A stretch of DNA of 64,000 nucleotides, from the NCBI GenBank assembly GCA_905234555.1, contig CAJOHO010000016.1, forward strand, positions 1-64,000, read 5' to 3'. Shown here in pieces: positions 25,101 to 34,632 of the stretch (positions are counted from its first letter, which is position 1; every line of letters begins with the position of its first letter). The stretch comes from an uncultured Bacteroidaceae bacterium (GTDB lineage Bacteria > Bacteroidota > Bacteroidia > Bacteroidales > Bacteroidaceae). The notes under the pieces are model-generated. The model was not told where the DNA came from, did not search any database, and saw only the letters and a list, made by a program, of their open reading frames with translations. The position numbers were made by a program, and so were the translations under genes.

Positions 25101-28100
25101 CCAGACGAACGGAACCTACAGCATCACTGTCCCAGCTCCTGGCGACGGCGGCAGTTATAAAGGTCCGAACGCCCTGGGCACCGTGAACTTCACGGAACGC
25201 TCCAACTGGACGCAGAACTTCAACTACTACATGGACCAGTACTTCGTGTACAGCGGAAACGTCTATTATCGCAATACCTCCATTCCTGTGCCAGGTGTGT
25301 CGTTCCTGCTCGACGGCAAACGGATGCACGATGCCAGTCAGAAAGAGATTACCACCAACACACAGGGAGCCTTCTCGCTGAGCATCCCTGCGGGTGGACA
25401 TACGGTGCAGGCAGTGAAGGACGGACACTTCTTTGCTGCCGAGGGCTTCCTCATCAACGAAGATGCAGCACCAGGCAAGGAGCGGCAATACACCTTCGAC
25501 AAGAACATCTCCGGTGCCACCATCTGGGACTCTACCACTGTGGTTCTCCGTGGACGTGTGGTTGGTGGAGATATCCAGGGAAGCAAGCCGTTGGGTGAGA
25601 ACCTTTCGACGAACAATCTGGGCGACTCCATCAAGATTGTGATGCAGCTCGAAGGCGACAACGCTTCCTATCTCATCCTTGACCCGAAGGACGAAACGGT
25701 GAGGTCAGCCAGCTACGACGTGGACTTTGGTCCGAACAAGATGAACACAACCCATGTGGATGTAACGCGCCACACGCTGACCATTCATCCTGATGCCAAG
25801 ACAGGCGAATACCAGTTGGATTTGCCGCCAGCCAAGTATAAGGTGGTGGAGGTTTCCGCTCAGGGTTATGCCACGCTTTTCCAGGCAGGAAAGGTGGGCG
25901 AGACCATCGACTTGGCGTTCAAAGTGAAGGGCGATACCTGTGAGTATAACCGCATTTACCACGCTGTGCCCGACCTCCAAGTCACTCAGTTCAACCCAGG
26001 CAACGAACCCTATTACGGCGTGAAGATGACCACGGCGACGGACGTTATCGGCAACAAGGCCGACGTCATGCTCTGGGGCTACAAGCACTTGACAGAAAAG
26101 GACAGCGTCGCGATGTACTCCTTCGGCTATCCTGTCTTCATGGCTGGTTCGCCCTACGGATGGATGCTTCAGGCTTGTGAGAAATACTACTGGAACAACA
26201 ATATCAACAAAGATGTGGATGTCGTGAAGCTCAACGGCGGTAAAGTCACCATCAAGAACTACATGGTGGACAGCGACGACGCGAAGCTGACCAAGGACAT
26301 CGACCTCGACGACTCAGGCTTCGGCTCCTACGTGTTCACGCCAGGCAATGCCAATTTCAACCTTGCCGACGAAATGGCGCTTCGTACCGTTGACATCACC
26401 CTCGAATTCGACGGCAGCTACTACGATGTCAAGCCGCTCAACGGGAATGTCATGAAAGGCTACGTCATGCAGACACAGGCAAAGAAGGGCGGTACCACCA
26501 CCGTCGCAGCCGGAAAGCCCGTCTTGATAGACATTCTGCGCGACCCACCAGGAGGCAGCAGTTCTTCGTATATTGAAGCAGGATCGAAGCTCAGCTATTC
26601 CTATTCACCATCATTCGAAGGTTCACTCGGAACGGCTATATCTGTGAAGAACGGCACATACTCCACGATTTACAAAGGTGCTGTGCTGATATCCACAGGT
26701 ACGGGTGCAGGCACGGAGGCAGGAACTATCTCTGAGGCCCATTCCGACAAGACCTTTGCCTTCACGCTGGCATCTACGTTCAACGGCAGTTGGACCACCA
26801 GCTACAATTTCGATGTGACTGAACGCATTCAGACCAGGTCGGGTCAGAAGTGGATTGGCGGTAAGGCCGACCTCTTCATGGGAACGAACGAGAACATCGT
26901 CATGCAAGATGCCATCGCCGTTCGTGCCATTCCTGAGGACCAGTATCTCCTGATGAAGTCGAACGAAGGCGGTTCGTTCAAGATGAATGATAAGGATGGA
27001 AACGAGGTAACCATCAAGGTGCCCATCGGCACGATGCGTCTCATCACTCAGGGTGAGGATGCTGAAGGCAAACCTGTCTATCTCGTTCGCGACGAGGTGA
27101 TGAGTCTGGGTGCCAAGGTGAAATCTACGTTCATCCACTCGCAGAACTATATAGAGAACGAACTCCTGCCTACGCTCATCAAGCTGCGCAACGACCTCAT
27201 TCAGGTGAAGAGCGTTGACGGACAGGCTTTGGCAGACGATAAGAAGGAAGTGGTCTATGTCAGCACGGTGGATGTAGGTGACATCTGGTTCGGTGCAGAC
27301 GACCGCGTCAAGATGTATATCCCTGCCAGCTGGACCGACAGCCAGAAGCAACACGCCGTGAATCAGGTCGCTGCCTACAATCAGGAGATGGGCTACTGGA
27401 TCGACATGCTCGCTCAGAATGAAGAGGAGAAAATTAACCTCTCGCCCACTAACCTGGTGAAGAACTACGACATCGACGGAGGTGCATCTTCGCTCCAGTA
27501 CAGCGAAACCTTCACAGCCAGCCGCAACCGCTCCGGATTCGTGCGTTGGCCAGGTGTCGATAATGCCAGTATCGCCAAACTCTTCCCAAGCTGGGCTTTG
27601 GCAGCCATCAACAGCATGGTGACAAAAGGTTATAACTCTCAGATTGGAACCCAAGTGTCGCAAGATGGCAACATGTCGCAATACCTCAGCGTCGGTACAG
27701 CCACCAGTGGCATCAAGATCAAGTTCGACCCCATTGCCGCCTTCAACTTCAACGACAAGAGCGGCAAGAACGAGTCGCAGTCGAAGAAGATTGGCTTTAC
27801 CATTGGGTTGGCAAGCAAGTCGAGTCTGAATGTTGACGTTTATCGCACGGTGAACGGGCGTTACGGCATCAAGAGCAACACACCCGACCCGTTCCTCAAG
27901 CTGACGACGGAATATCTGAAAGAGCTGGAATATGGTCAGCCCTATCATCCCTCCGACACCATCGACGTGTATTCTTCCTTTGTCTTCCGCACAAAGGGTG
28001 GTGTGACCTGCCAGCCTTACGAAGGTGAGCGGGTGACGAAGTGGTATCAGCCCGGAACTGTGATTGACGTCGCTACCATCCCTGCCGACAAACCGCGTAT

Positions 28101-31100
28101 CTGGGTGGAAGAGCCTGTGGTGAGCAATGTGCCGTTCGACGAGCCTGCCCGCTTCGTTCTCCACTTTGCCAACGAGACCGACTATCCCGACCGTGCCACT
28201 TTCCCATTTACCTATTTCCTCGACGCTGGCAGCAACCCAAATGGTGCGACGGTATGTGTGGACGGCAAGGCGCTGAGTAGCGGAGGTGAGACCATCGTGA
28301 TGGCTCCTGTGCTTGACAGCCAAGGCAATCACAACGTTTTCACGAAGGAACTGACCATCTATCCCAGCAAGGCATTCGACTACGAAGATATTGCCATCTG
28401 CCTGAAAGATCCTGAAGACATGAGCCGTGTGTTCACCCAGAAAGTCTCTGCCCACTTCGTTCCGACAGGAGGCAAGATCAAGGTGACCGTACCTTCCAAC
28501 AACTGGGTCATCAATACCGAAAGTCCCTACGACGGACAACGCAAGGCTCATTACATGCCCGTCCGCATCGAGGGCTTCGACATCAACTGGCCGAACTTCG
28601 ACCATATCGAACTGCAATACAAACTCTCCAACCAGGGCGATAAGGACTGGGTGAGCGTTTGCTCCTACTATGCCGATCCTGAACTCCGCAGCAAGGCCAG
28701 CGGCGTGACCGACACCATCCCCAACAGTGGTGTCATCGTGGCTCCGTTCTATGGTGAAATCGATCCCATTGAGCAGTACTACGACATCCGTGCCGTCACC
28801 TATTGCCGTTATGCCGGAGGTTATCTCACAGGTTCGTCGGAGGTGCTGTCCGGTATCAAGGATACGCGTCAGCCCATCGTCTTCGGCACACCCGAACCCA
28901 CCAACGGCATCCTCGGCATCGGCGACGACATCAAGATCCGCTTCTCCGAACCCATTGCCGGCAATTACCTGCGCAACATCAACAACTTCGAAGTGCTCGG
29001 TACGTTCAACAACTACAACCTGACCACCTCCACTTCGCTCAGCTTTACCGACGAGATGGTGCTGGTAACTACTCTAAGCAAACGAAACCTTTCCGGCAAG
29101 AGCTTCACGGTGGATGTCATGCTCAATCCAAAAGCCAGCAATCATACGATGACGGTGTTCGAATTCGGTGGTGAAGACCGTGGCGTGTCCTTCGGCGTAA
29201 CCCCCGACCATAAACTCTGTGCCACCATCAACGGCATCACTGTAGAGTCCGACAAGGAGGTAGGCTTCAACAACACACTCCGTCAGGTGGCTTACGCACT
29301 CGACCAGAGTGGTGACGACATGAGGGTGAACTTCTTCGACGGCAGCACTTCTCTGGGTAGCAAGACCATAGAAGGTAAGTTCACTCCCGATCCTTCATGT
29401 CTCCGTCTCGGCACAGACTATACGTTCGAATCCAATCAGATGTACCACGGCGAGATGCTGGAATTCCGTCTGTGGAATACAGCCATGAAGCCGAACCAGC
29501 TCGAAAACTACAAGAACCGCTCCCTCACGGGTTATGAGCCAGGTCTGCTCAACTACTATCCGATGAACGAAGGAACGGGCAGCTGGCTCTACGACAAGGC
29601 TGCCACCAAGATGGATATGATGCTCATCGGAACAGACTGGAGGCGTCCTACGGGCCTCTCCATCGGACTCAACGGTACGAAGGGCCTGTTGCTCGATCAC
29701 AATTTGTTCGAACGCGGAAAGGAACACGACTACACCCTGATGTTCTGGTTCCGTGCCGAACAGGATAACGATGTCACCCTCTTCTCCAACGGAGATGCTG
29801 AGAAAGACAAGGAAAACCAACTGAACATCGGTCTGGAGAACGGACAAATCTTTGTGAAGTCCGACGGATTCAAGAAACAGACTAACTTGTACGCCACAGG
29901 CGTTTGGCACCATTTTGCCATGACCGTCAGCCGTTCGCAGAATGTGGCGAACATCTATTTCGACAAGAAACTGGTTGATTCCTTCGCTGCCGACAGCATC
30001 GCAGGTATCAGCAGCGACCACATCGCCCTGGGTGCCACCTACACCGACCTCAACACGCCAACCAAGGTGCTGAAGGGTAACGTGGACGAAATAGGTATGT
30101 TCTCCAGCGTGCTGCCTGTCAACCTCATCAAGGAATATGCAACACATACGCCGAACGGAACGATGTCTGCCATGATGGCTTATCTCGACTTCGGACGTTC
30201 AGAGAAACAGGACAACGGCACACAGCGGCTCATGCCTACTGGTATCAGCCTGAAGCGCTACATCGACAACCAAGGCAACATCCTGGCTCGTCGCGACACG
30301 CTCGTGGCTGTGACAGAGGTAGAGGCTTTGGCTGACCGCAACCAGTACGCACCAATGGTAAGCAGCTCGCTTCTTGACAACCTGAACTACAACTTCGCTG
30401 CACACGAGAACGAACTCCTCATCGACATCACCGAACCGAACTTCTCCATCGAGAAGACCAACGTATATGTCACAGTGAAGGACGTGCCCGACCTCCAAGG
30501 CAACCTCATGGCAAGTCCGCTCACCATGAACCTCTTCGTCTATCGCAACCCGCTCCGCTGGGATGTCAAGAAAATCGAAACCGAAACTGCCTACGGACAG
30601 CGACGTACCGTGATTGCCACCATCAAGAACGTGAGTGGAATGGCGCAGTCTTTCGAATTGACCGACATGCCTGTTTGGCTGAGTGCTTCGCAGACACAAG
30701 GAACACTTGGCGCTTTGGACGAACAGCAAATCGTGTTCACCATCTCCGAATACACCAATGTCGGAACCTACGTGGAGCAAATCACACTCGTGGGCGACAA
30801 CAACTACACCGAAACCCTGCCCATCACACTCCATGTCTATGGCAACGAACCAGAGTGGGCTGTTGACGAACGCCTGAAACTCATCAACCAGACCATGATG
30901 ATGGTGGCTCAGGTGAAGGTCAACGGTGTGATTGCGACCGACCAGAACGACTTGCTCGCTGTCTTCGACGACAAGCAGCAGGTGCTGGGCGTTGCCAATA
31001 TCGAGATGAACAACAACGGACAGGCATACGAGATTATGGCTTACCTCACCATCTACGGTTACACCAACGACGATGGCTCGATGCCTAAGCTCAACTTCCG

Positions 31101-32259
31101 GTTCTACGAAGCCCAGTCGGGTAACGTGTATAACCTCTCACCTGACAACAACGCTACTTACTACTTCAAGGCAGACACCATTATCGGAACAACTTCTGAG
31201 CCTGTCCTTCTCGTCAACCACCTTACCGATGTGCAGACCTTACACCTGAAGAAGGGCTGGAACTGGGTCAGCTTCCTCGTGGCACCTGGTGAGTATGAGA
31301 ATGCTACCGTGGGTCAGTACTTCAACAGTATGTCGAAGTGGGAAGCGGGCGACCAGGTGAAATCGGTTGACGGAACCAACGTTCAGAAGTTCACGGCACG
31401 TCAGGACAAGTCCTCACCAACGGGCTACCGATGGGACAAGGAAGACGAGTTGCTCAACATCAATCCTGCCCTGATGTTCAACGTCTATTCGATGAGCGAT
31501 AAGACCATCTACCTGTCAGGCGACTACATGTTGAGCGGCATCACGGTACATAAGAACTGGAACCGCATTGCCTACACCTCCACCATCAACCTGCCTATTG
31601 CCCAGGCGATGTCCGACTACATGGTTCATGCGCAGCCAGGCGATGTGCTCAAGTCGCAGGACGGCTTCGCCATCGTTACCCAGACAGCTACCGACCTCGT
31701 ATGGAAAGGCTCGCTCAAGTACTTGGAGGTAGGAAAGGGCTATATGCTCAAACGTCTGGGAGACGGCGTCGTTTCGTTCTACTATCCGCACTACTTCGAC
31801 AGCCGCTACGAAGGCAACAAGCCTGCTTCCGCACCTGCACGAATAGCCAAGTCGGTCAATACCGCCTCCACGATGAACATCGTCGCAACCGTCGAAGGTG
31901 TGGAAACCCTTGCAGGTGACCTCCTCGTGGTATATCGTGGTGCAGAACGTATAGCTGAGGCTGCTGCCGACGACGAACAGCTCTACTGGCTGAACATCGG
32001 CGAAGAGAACAAGGACGGCGACTTCACCTTCGCCATCGAACGTGAAGGAACCATCGTGGCAACCACCCCAAGCCGCATCGGTTACGAAGACAACAAGGTG
32101 ATGGGTACGCCCGATGAACCAACTGCCATCAACTTCGTCTCGCTCGACGATATGCCGCTCGACGGACGCTACTACACCCTCGACGGACGCCTCCTCGGCA
32201 AGAAACCCGCCCACTCCGGCGTTTATATCCTCAACGGCAAAGCCGTGTTCGTAAAATAA
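22192..32259 (+). CDS. Giant secreted multidomain surface protein (3,355 aa)
   Basis: Signal peptide 1-19. Visible parts: fibronectin-like segments in the first 450 residues; a GLUG/beta-helix-like stretch (about 490-690, FEGSLDGNGHTLTLQ); a carboxypeptidase-regulatory-like domain (about 920-1080); a long unassigned middle (about 1440-2250) with YSYSPSFEGS and a helical segment; two LamG/concanavalin-like domains (about 2300-2430 and 2480-2650, DEIGMFSSVLP); Ig-like segments; a KKGWNWVSF module near 3018; and a T9SS-type tail (DGRYYTLDGRLLG...GVYILNGKAVFVK). Probably an outer-surface adhesin or polymer-binding protein. First gene of a plus-strand cluster reaching 35808. No catalytic motif is recognised. 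The frame is intact over 10 kb, so it is under selection. Confidence 0.85.
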   Translation: MKKLFLLLCLLTASAAAMADDFLQKTSNYTAYVQGIDEIRFSLPTQMWSSFLNEGIVEGYVYVSVDDGPRQKLIEWNAGDNFRDIGDGISTECRIKGHIGGSFELVGKISGSPKTFKAEEDWTKYQVKRNDDNEDHYTTTVDWTVPRSLRGHKLVFEIWSKSEDRDYTYYMPSKSSYYKVYEWECPSAPEVSVQLSEPTLAYDPDHVNSIMFTYSFTARKVNWAKLHYTDALTKETKTINVNSTDLVGMLYLPADRPYSKILVEAQVVDSEGKTVTQPVESNAVSAYMLHNPVNLTFTPTLDGNMLLKWNVEHADLNDIVEGDFFEIQRNLTGTDDPSDANWQTISASIEFEKDSTSYKFLDESLMTMYKGKRVSYRVRRMYTSMWQWAVGAGHVQAQLPWTFVLPYAENATVHRTSTWNDNQHVVEVAFGQKSTQYDSEGNFIVRDKADFEQWQKLKADGKINIENTIFMVGNNEAWSRVCGVSGFRKIVLTSDLTLTNDDPKLGETDIFEGSLDGNGHTLTLQYTSSLSKVNYLAPITDTKGCGVKNLKVSGRVHSQGKFASALCGRVRESGSVVIQNVDIDAEISLGINGDASSGGFIGIMERSSAVIISNSAFHGTISGANSNNNGGFVGVAVQNTSILFHNCLFAPAALTTSTENCRTFVRADQTATVYLTSCFFSKKYGTNNANEENANNYDNQTLAEKLGKTEWNATNNGVYPVLHPSDTDYFQFAIWDKRAKMQLRINMHGESGVESRIVDLSANDDALYQHQFTQELSRKCVEYSFDLLFIRDASPMKIASYDKDTLIVPVVKTDQGELANYRFLNSNKITELTATTKQSSVVLNWKTSGGDHDFFRVMRKEVGSGYEWKEIATDLEQLFYEDKTVYVQHDYEYRVESVWQCEGTNIESATCKGWCEKTGMINGYVRMADGTAIAGQVVECRPEGEILGASALYTTTTDETGYYEFKGLPYQTNGTYSITVPAPGDGGSYKGPNALGTVNFTERSNWTQNFNYYMDQYFVYSGNVYYRNTSIPVPGVSFLLDGKRMHDASQKEITTNTQGAFSLSIPAGGHTVQAVKDGHFFAAEGFLINEDAAPGKERQYTFDKNISGATIWDSTTVVLRGRVVGGDIQGSKPLGENLSTNNLGDSIKIVMQLEGDNASYLILDPKDETVRSASYDVDFGPNKMNTTHVDVTRHTLTIHPDAKTGEYQLDLPPAKYKVVEVSAQGYATLFQAGKVGETIDLAFKVKGDTCEYNRIYHAVPDLQVTQFNPGNEPYYGVKMTTATDVIGNKADVMLWGYKHLTEKDSVAMYSFGYPVFMAGSPYGWMLQACEKYYWNNNINKDVDVVKLNGGKVTIKNYMVDSDDAKLTKDIDLDDSGFGSYVFTPGNANFNLADEMALRTVDITLEFDGSYYDVKPLNGNVMKGYVMQTQAKKGGTTTVAAGKPVLIDILRDPPGGSSSSYIEAGSKLSYSYSPSFEGSLGTAISVKNGTYSTIYKGAVLISTGTGAGTEAGTISEAHSDKTFAFTLASTFNGSWTTSYNFDVTERIQTRSGQKWIGGKADLFMGTNENIVMQDAIAVRAIPEDQYLLMKSNEGGSFKMNDKDGNEVTIKVPIGTMRLITQGEDAEGKPVYLVRDEVMSLGAKVKSTFIHSQNYIENELLPTLIKLRNDLIQVKSVDGQALADDKKEVVYVSTVDVGDIWFGADDRVKMYIPASWTDSQKQHAVNQVAAYNQEMGYWIDMLAQNEEEKINLSPTNLVKNYDIDGGASSLQYSETFTASRNRSGFVRWPGVDNASIAKLFPSWALAAINSMVTKGYNSQIGTQVSQDGNMSQYLSVGTATSGIKIKFDPIAAFNFNDKSGKNESQSKKIGFTIGLASKSSLNVDVYRTVNGRYGIKSNTPDPFLKLTTEYLKELEYGQPYHPSDTIDVYSSFVFRTKGGVTCQPYEGERVTKWYQPGTVIDVATIPADKPRIWVEEPVVSNVPFDEPARFVLHFANETDYPDRATFPFTYFLDAGSNPNGATVCVDGKALSSGGETIVMAPVLDSQGNHNVFTKELTIYPSKAFDYEDIAICLKDPEDMSRVFTQKVSAHFVPTGGKIKVTVPSNNWVINTESPYDGQRKAHYMPVRIEGFDINWPNFDHIELQYKLSNQGDKDWVSVCSYYADPELRSKASGVTDTIPNSGVIVAPFYGEIDPIEQYYDIRAVTYCRYAGGYLTGSSEVLSGIKDTRQPIVFGTPEPTNGILGIGDDIKIRFSEPIAGNYLRNINNFEVLGTFNNYNLTTSTSLSFTDEMVLVTTLSKRNLSGKSFTVDVMLNPKASNHTMTVFEFGGEDRGVSFGVTPDHKLCATINGITVESDKEVGFNNTLRQVAYALDQSGDDMRVNFFDGSTSLGSKTIEGKFTPDPSCLRLGTDYTFESNQMYHGEMLEFRLWNTAMKPNQLENYKNRSLTGYEPGLLNYYPMNEGTGSWLYDKAATKMDMMLIGTDWRRPTGLSIGLNGTKGLLLDHNLFERGKEHDYTLMFWFRAEQDNDVTLFSNGDAEKDKENQLNIGLENGQIFVKSDGFKKQTNLYATGVWHHFAMTVSRSQNVANIYFDKKLVDSFAADSIAGISSDHIALGATYTDLNTPTKVLKGNVDEIGMFSSVLPVNLIKEYATHTPNGTMSAMMAYLDFGRSEKQDNGTQRLMPTGISLKRYIDNQGNILARRDTLVAVTEVEALADRNQYAPMVSSSLLDNLNYNFAAHENELLIDITEPNFSIEKTNVYVTVKDVPDLQGNLMASPLTMNLFVYRNPLRWDVKKIETETAYGQRRTVIATIKNVSGMAQSFELTDMPVWLSASQTQGTLGALDEQQIVFTISEYTNVGTYVEQITLVGDNNYTETLPITLHVYGNEPEWAVDERLKLINQTMMMVAQVKVNGVIATDQNDLLAVFDDKQQVLGVANIEMNNNGQAYEIMAYLTIYGYTNDDGSMPKLNFRFYEAQSGNVYNLSPDNNATYYFKADTIIGTTSEPVLLVNHLTDVQTLHLKKGWNWVSFLVAPGEYENATVGQYFNSMSKWEAGDQVKSVDGTNVQKFTARQDKSSPTGYRWDKEDELLNINPALMFNVYSMSDKTIYLSGDYMLSGITVHKNWNRIAYTSTINLPIAQAMSDYMVHAQPGDVLKSQDGFAIVTQTATDLVWKGSLKYLEVGKGYMLKRLGDGVVSFYYPHYFDSRYEGNKPASAPARIAKSVNTASTMNIVATVEGVETLAGDLLVVYRGAERIAEAAADDEQLYWLNIGEENKDGDFTFAIEREGTIVATTPSRIGYEDNKVMGTPDEPTAINFVSLDDMPLDGRYYTLDGRLLGKKPAHSGVYILNGKAVFVK

Positions 32260-32282
32260 TTAATAACCCTCTTCAATCGTCC

Positions 32283-32321
32283 CTTCTCCCCCTCTCTCGG
32301 AGGGGGCAGGGGGGAGGCTTA
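32283..32321 (+). repeat. G/C-rich hairpin element before the lipoprotein gene
   Basis: CCCCCTCTCTCGGAGGGGGC, then a G-run and GAGGCTT, 6-8 bp before the ATG at 32327. Clearest example of the family, in the position of a ribosome binding site. Confidence 0.65.
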
Positions 32322-32326
32322 ATAAT

Positions 32327-32779
32327 ATGAAAAAACTCATGATTCTCATAGCAGCCCTCGCCTTCGTGGCGGGGAGCTGCTCCAAGGATGACGACGACAA
32401 GAAGCTCTTCACGATGGGAAAGGACGCACGTCCTACCGAATGGCGTATTCCCAACTATAACGACTATGAGCAGCTCATGAGTGTCGAAGTCCAGTTGCAG
32501 GACGAACTCCAGCAATACGCCTCCTATGGCGACCTCCTCTGCGCCATCATCCACGAAGAAGTACGTGGAGTGGCTGAACCGGAGCAAAACAGCGACGGAC
32601 AATGGTACTTCTCCATGACCATCGGCAGCAACACCGCCAACGCCCCCATCCTCCTGGGCTATTACTGCGAAAAGCTCCGTCGCATCTACTACATCGACTG
32701 GACCAACTTCGACATGTCCCTTCCTCCCACAGGCGAAGGTCCCATCTACAAGCCCCAGTTCGTCTCAGTTGAAAAATAA
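32327..32779 (+). CDS. Small lipoprotein of unknown function
   Basis: 150 aa with a lipoprotein signal: lipobox FVAGSC, Cys at 18, then KDDDDKK, an acidic run that resembles Bacteroidetes surface-export signals. The mature domain (YNDYEQLMSVEVQLQDELQQYAS ... GSNTANAPILLGYYCEKLRRIYYIDWTNF) is not one I recognise. It lies 67 bp after the giant gene on the same strand, so it is probably co-expressed with it and may be an anchor or partner. Confidence 0.7.
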   Translation: MKKLMILIAALAFVAGSCSKDDDDKKLFTMGKDARPTEWRIPNYNDYEQLMSVEVQLQDELQQYASYGDLLCAIIHEEVRGVAEPEQNSDGQWYFSMTIGSNTANAPILLGYYCEKLRRIYYIDWTNFDMSLPPTGEGPIYKPQFVSVEK

Positions 32780-32795
32780 TCGTTAAGTAAAGAAT

Positions 32796-32936
32796 ATGAA
32801 ACATTACATCGCCCCCACAACCACGGTTGTGGAAATGAAACACAAGGAAAAGCTGATGATAGGCAGCGAAGAAACCCAGCAGATGACAGGCTCCCGTAAA
32901 AGCTACGGAGCAGCCAACACGGACACATGGGAATAA
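32796..32936 (+). CDS. 46-residue small protein
   Basis: Short frame MKHYIAPTTTVVEMKHKEKL... ending in ANTDTWE, TAA at 32934-32936. It resembles a class of small Bacteroidales proteins that open MKxYIAP/xVxVxE, have a short hydrophobic or polar middle with a small-residue break (here MIGSEE) and sit beside surface lipoprotein genes. This is a recollection of a pattern, not a named family. It starts 17 bp after the lipoprotein stop, and AAGGAGGA directly follows its own stop and serves the next gene, so it is packed into the operon. Confidence 0.6.
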   Translation: MKHYIAPTTTVVEMKHKEKLMIGSEETQQMTGSRKSYGAANTDTWE

Positions 32937-32949
32937 GGAGGATAAGACA

Positions 32950-33858
32950 ATGAAACAGAAACATCTCACCCTTGCAGCCCTTGCAATCCTCTGTGGAACT
33001 GCGCTCTTTTCCTGCTCCAGAGACGACAACGAATCGCCGAAAGCCCCCACCACTTTCCACATGACCGTCAACGCCACCAAAGGCACCAACAATGCCTTGC
33101 AGGCGCCAGCCGTGAGTCCAACCCGTGCCCTCTCGCTGAAAGGAAGCACCCTCTATGCCACTTGGTCAACCACCGAGCAAGTCTTTGTCCAAGCCGTGAC
33201 CCAGGAAAGAACACTCTTCTGGTTCGGAGGACACCTTTCACCTCAGTCGGACGGCGTGTCAACTACCTTGAGCGGCACCATCTCGCTCACTTCAAGCTGG
33301 GCTTCGTCCTTTGAAGATGTTTTTGGTACCTCCGTGGAACCCTATTTCAATTTCAATCTGCAGTTCCCGCGTAAGGATTGGGAATATACAGGTCAAGTTG
33401 GTACACTCTCAGATATAGCACAGAAATACGACTATGCCATCGCCAACGCGCAAGTCACCATCGATGGTAACAAGATTACAGGGGTGAAACAAACAGAAAC
33501 GTTTGAGAACCAGCAGGCCATCGTGAAGTTCACCCTGAAGGACAGTAGTGGCAATCTCATCGACGCTTCTGCCTTGACCATCTCCGCCACAGGACTTGCC
33601 CAGTCAGTATCATTATGGTATAATTCTGAAAGACATAGATATGAACCTTACAATATACCAGAAAATGATCCTGGCTCCATCACCATCTCCCTCTCCCCAG
33701 CCACCAGCGAGGTTTATGCCGCTCTGCGTGGCATCAACAACACCACTGTGACGTTGACAGCCACCGTAGGCTCTGACACCTACACGTACACACGAAGTGG
33801 TGTCACCTTCGAGCATGGCGAGTACTACGATATCTCCGTAAAAATGACAAAACAATAA
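32950..33858 (+). CDS. Fimbrillin-like lipoprotein
   Basis: 302 aa. Lipobox LFSC (Cys22) followed by SRDDNES. The mature chain is beta-rich with the layout of fimbrillin/FimA-Mfa-like proteins: an N-terminal FHMTVNATKG strand, a PTRALSL segment that could be an Arg-cleavage site as in Bacteroidetes pilins, repeated DGVSTTLSGTISLTS strands and a C-terminal EHGEYYDISVKM end. Preceded by AAGGAGGATAAG, an unusually good Shine-Dalgarno for this phylum. Likely a surface filament or tip component; inferred from fold pattern and neighbours. Confidence 0.65.
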   Translation: MKQKHLTLAALAILCGTALFSCSRDDNESPKAPTTFHMTVNATKGTNNALQAPAVSPTRALSLKGSTLYATWSTTEQVFVQAVTQERTLFWFGGHLSPQSDGVSTTLSGTISLTSSWASSFEDVFGTSVEPYFNFNLQFPRKDWEYTGQVGTLSDIAQKYDYAIANAQVTIDGNKITGVKQTETFENQQAIVKFTLKDSSGNLIDASALTISATGLAQSVSLWYNSERHRYEPYNIPENDPGSITISLSPATSEVYAALRGINNTTVTLTATVGSDTYTYTRSGVTFEHGEYYDISVKMTKQ

Positions 33859-33871
33859 TAACAATCCAATC

Positions 33872-34606
33872 ATGAAGAAACTCAGTTTTAGATTTTTCGC
33901 TGCCGTCGTGGCTGTTTGTTGTGGAATGAGTGCGCAGGCACAAGTGATGAAAGCTGCCGACTTGGAGAAATACGCCAAGGAACGCTATGGCGACAAATGG
34001 CTCGACGCAGCTGCCAACCTCGCGAACGACATCGTGCTCGACAAGAACGAGTCGCTCACCTATCAGCAAGTGATAGAGGCACCAGGAAAGACCAAGGAGC
34101 AGCTCTATGTTGCCCTCAACTACTGGGCTACAGCCACCTTCAAGGACAACCAAGCCATCACGCTCAACGACAAAGAAGCTGGATGCATCATCATCTCATC
34201 CACCATTCGCAACATCGTCGAGCACATGGGTACCATCAACAAGTACTCCGTCAGCATCACCCCGCTCATCCGTCTCGACATCAAGGACGGACGAGTTCGC
34301 GTCACCTACACCGTTCAAAACTACGACATCCTTGCCGACGCCAGCGGAGGATGGCTCAGCCCTTCCGACAAGAAAGAACGTACGTGGGGCGACTCCAAAC
34401 GTAAGGCTGACGACAAGACCAACGAGTTCCTCTACGACGAACAGTGGGAAATTGCTCATCACTATCCCTTCGTTCAGAAGGACGCACAGAAACGCACCTG
34501 TGCCAAAGCCCTCGTCATGACCCATGCCTATTCCAACGCCATCATGGACAAGGTGGAGGAATCCCTCGCCCACGGCATTGTAGGCAACGACGACGATGAC
34601 TGGTAA
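33872..34606 (+). CDS. DUF4468-like secreted protein
   Basis: 244 aa with a signal peptide ending SAQAQ. The central part (INKYSVSITPLIRLDIKDGRVRVTYTVQNYDI) matches the beta-strand core of DUF4468, a TBP-like fold found in Bacteroidetes envelope proteins. Ends with an acidic NDDDDW. It follows the fimbrillin-like gene by 13 bp and precedes the BspA-like gene by 26 bp. Function unknown. Confidence 0.65.
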   Translation: MKKLSFRFFAAVVAVCCGMSAQAQVMKAADLEKYAKERYGDKWLDAAANLANDIVLDKNESLTYQQVIEAPGKTKEQLYVALNYWATATFKDNQAITLNDKEAGCIIISSTIRNIVEHMGTINKYSVSITPLIRLDIKDGRVRVTYTVQNYDILADASGGWLSPSDKKERTWGDSKRKADDKTNEFLYDEQWEIAHHYPFVQKDAQKRTCAKALVMTHAYSNAIMDKVEESLAHGIVGNDDDDW

Positions 34607-34632
34607 TTCGTTGAACAGAAAAACTTAGAAAC

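Noticed and set aside
26623..28617. 664-codon open frame on the minus strand inside the giant gene
   Set aside because: It is a codon-bias shadow: the giant gene reads as a coherent secreted protein and the antisense product has no domain-like pattern. Other long antisense frames (24214-25488, 51869-53557, 29395-30147) were dropped for the same reason.
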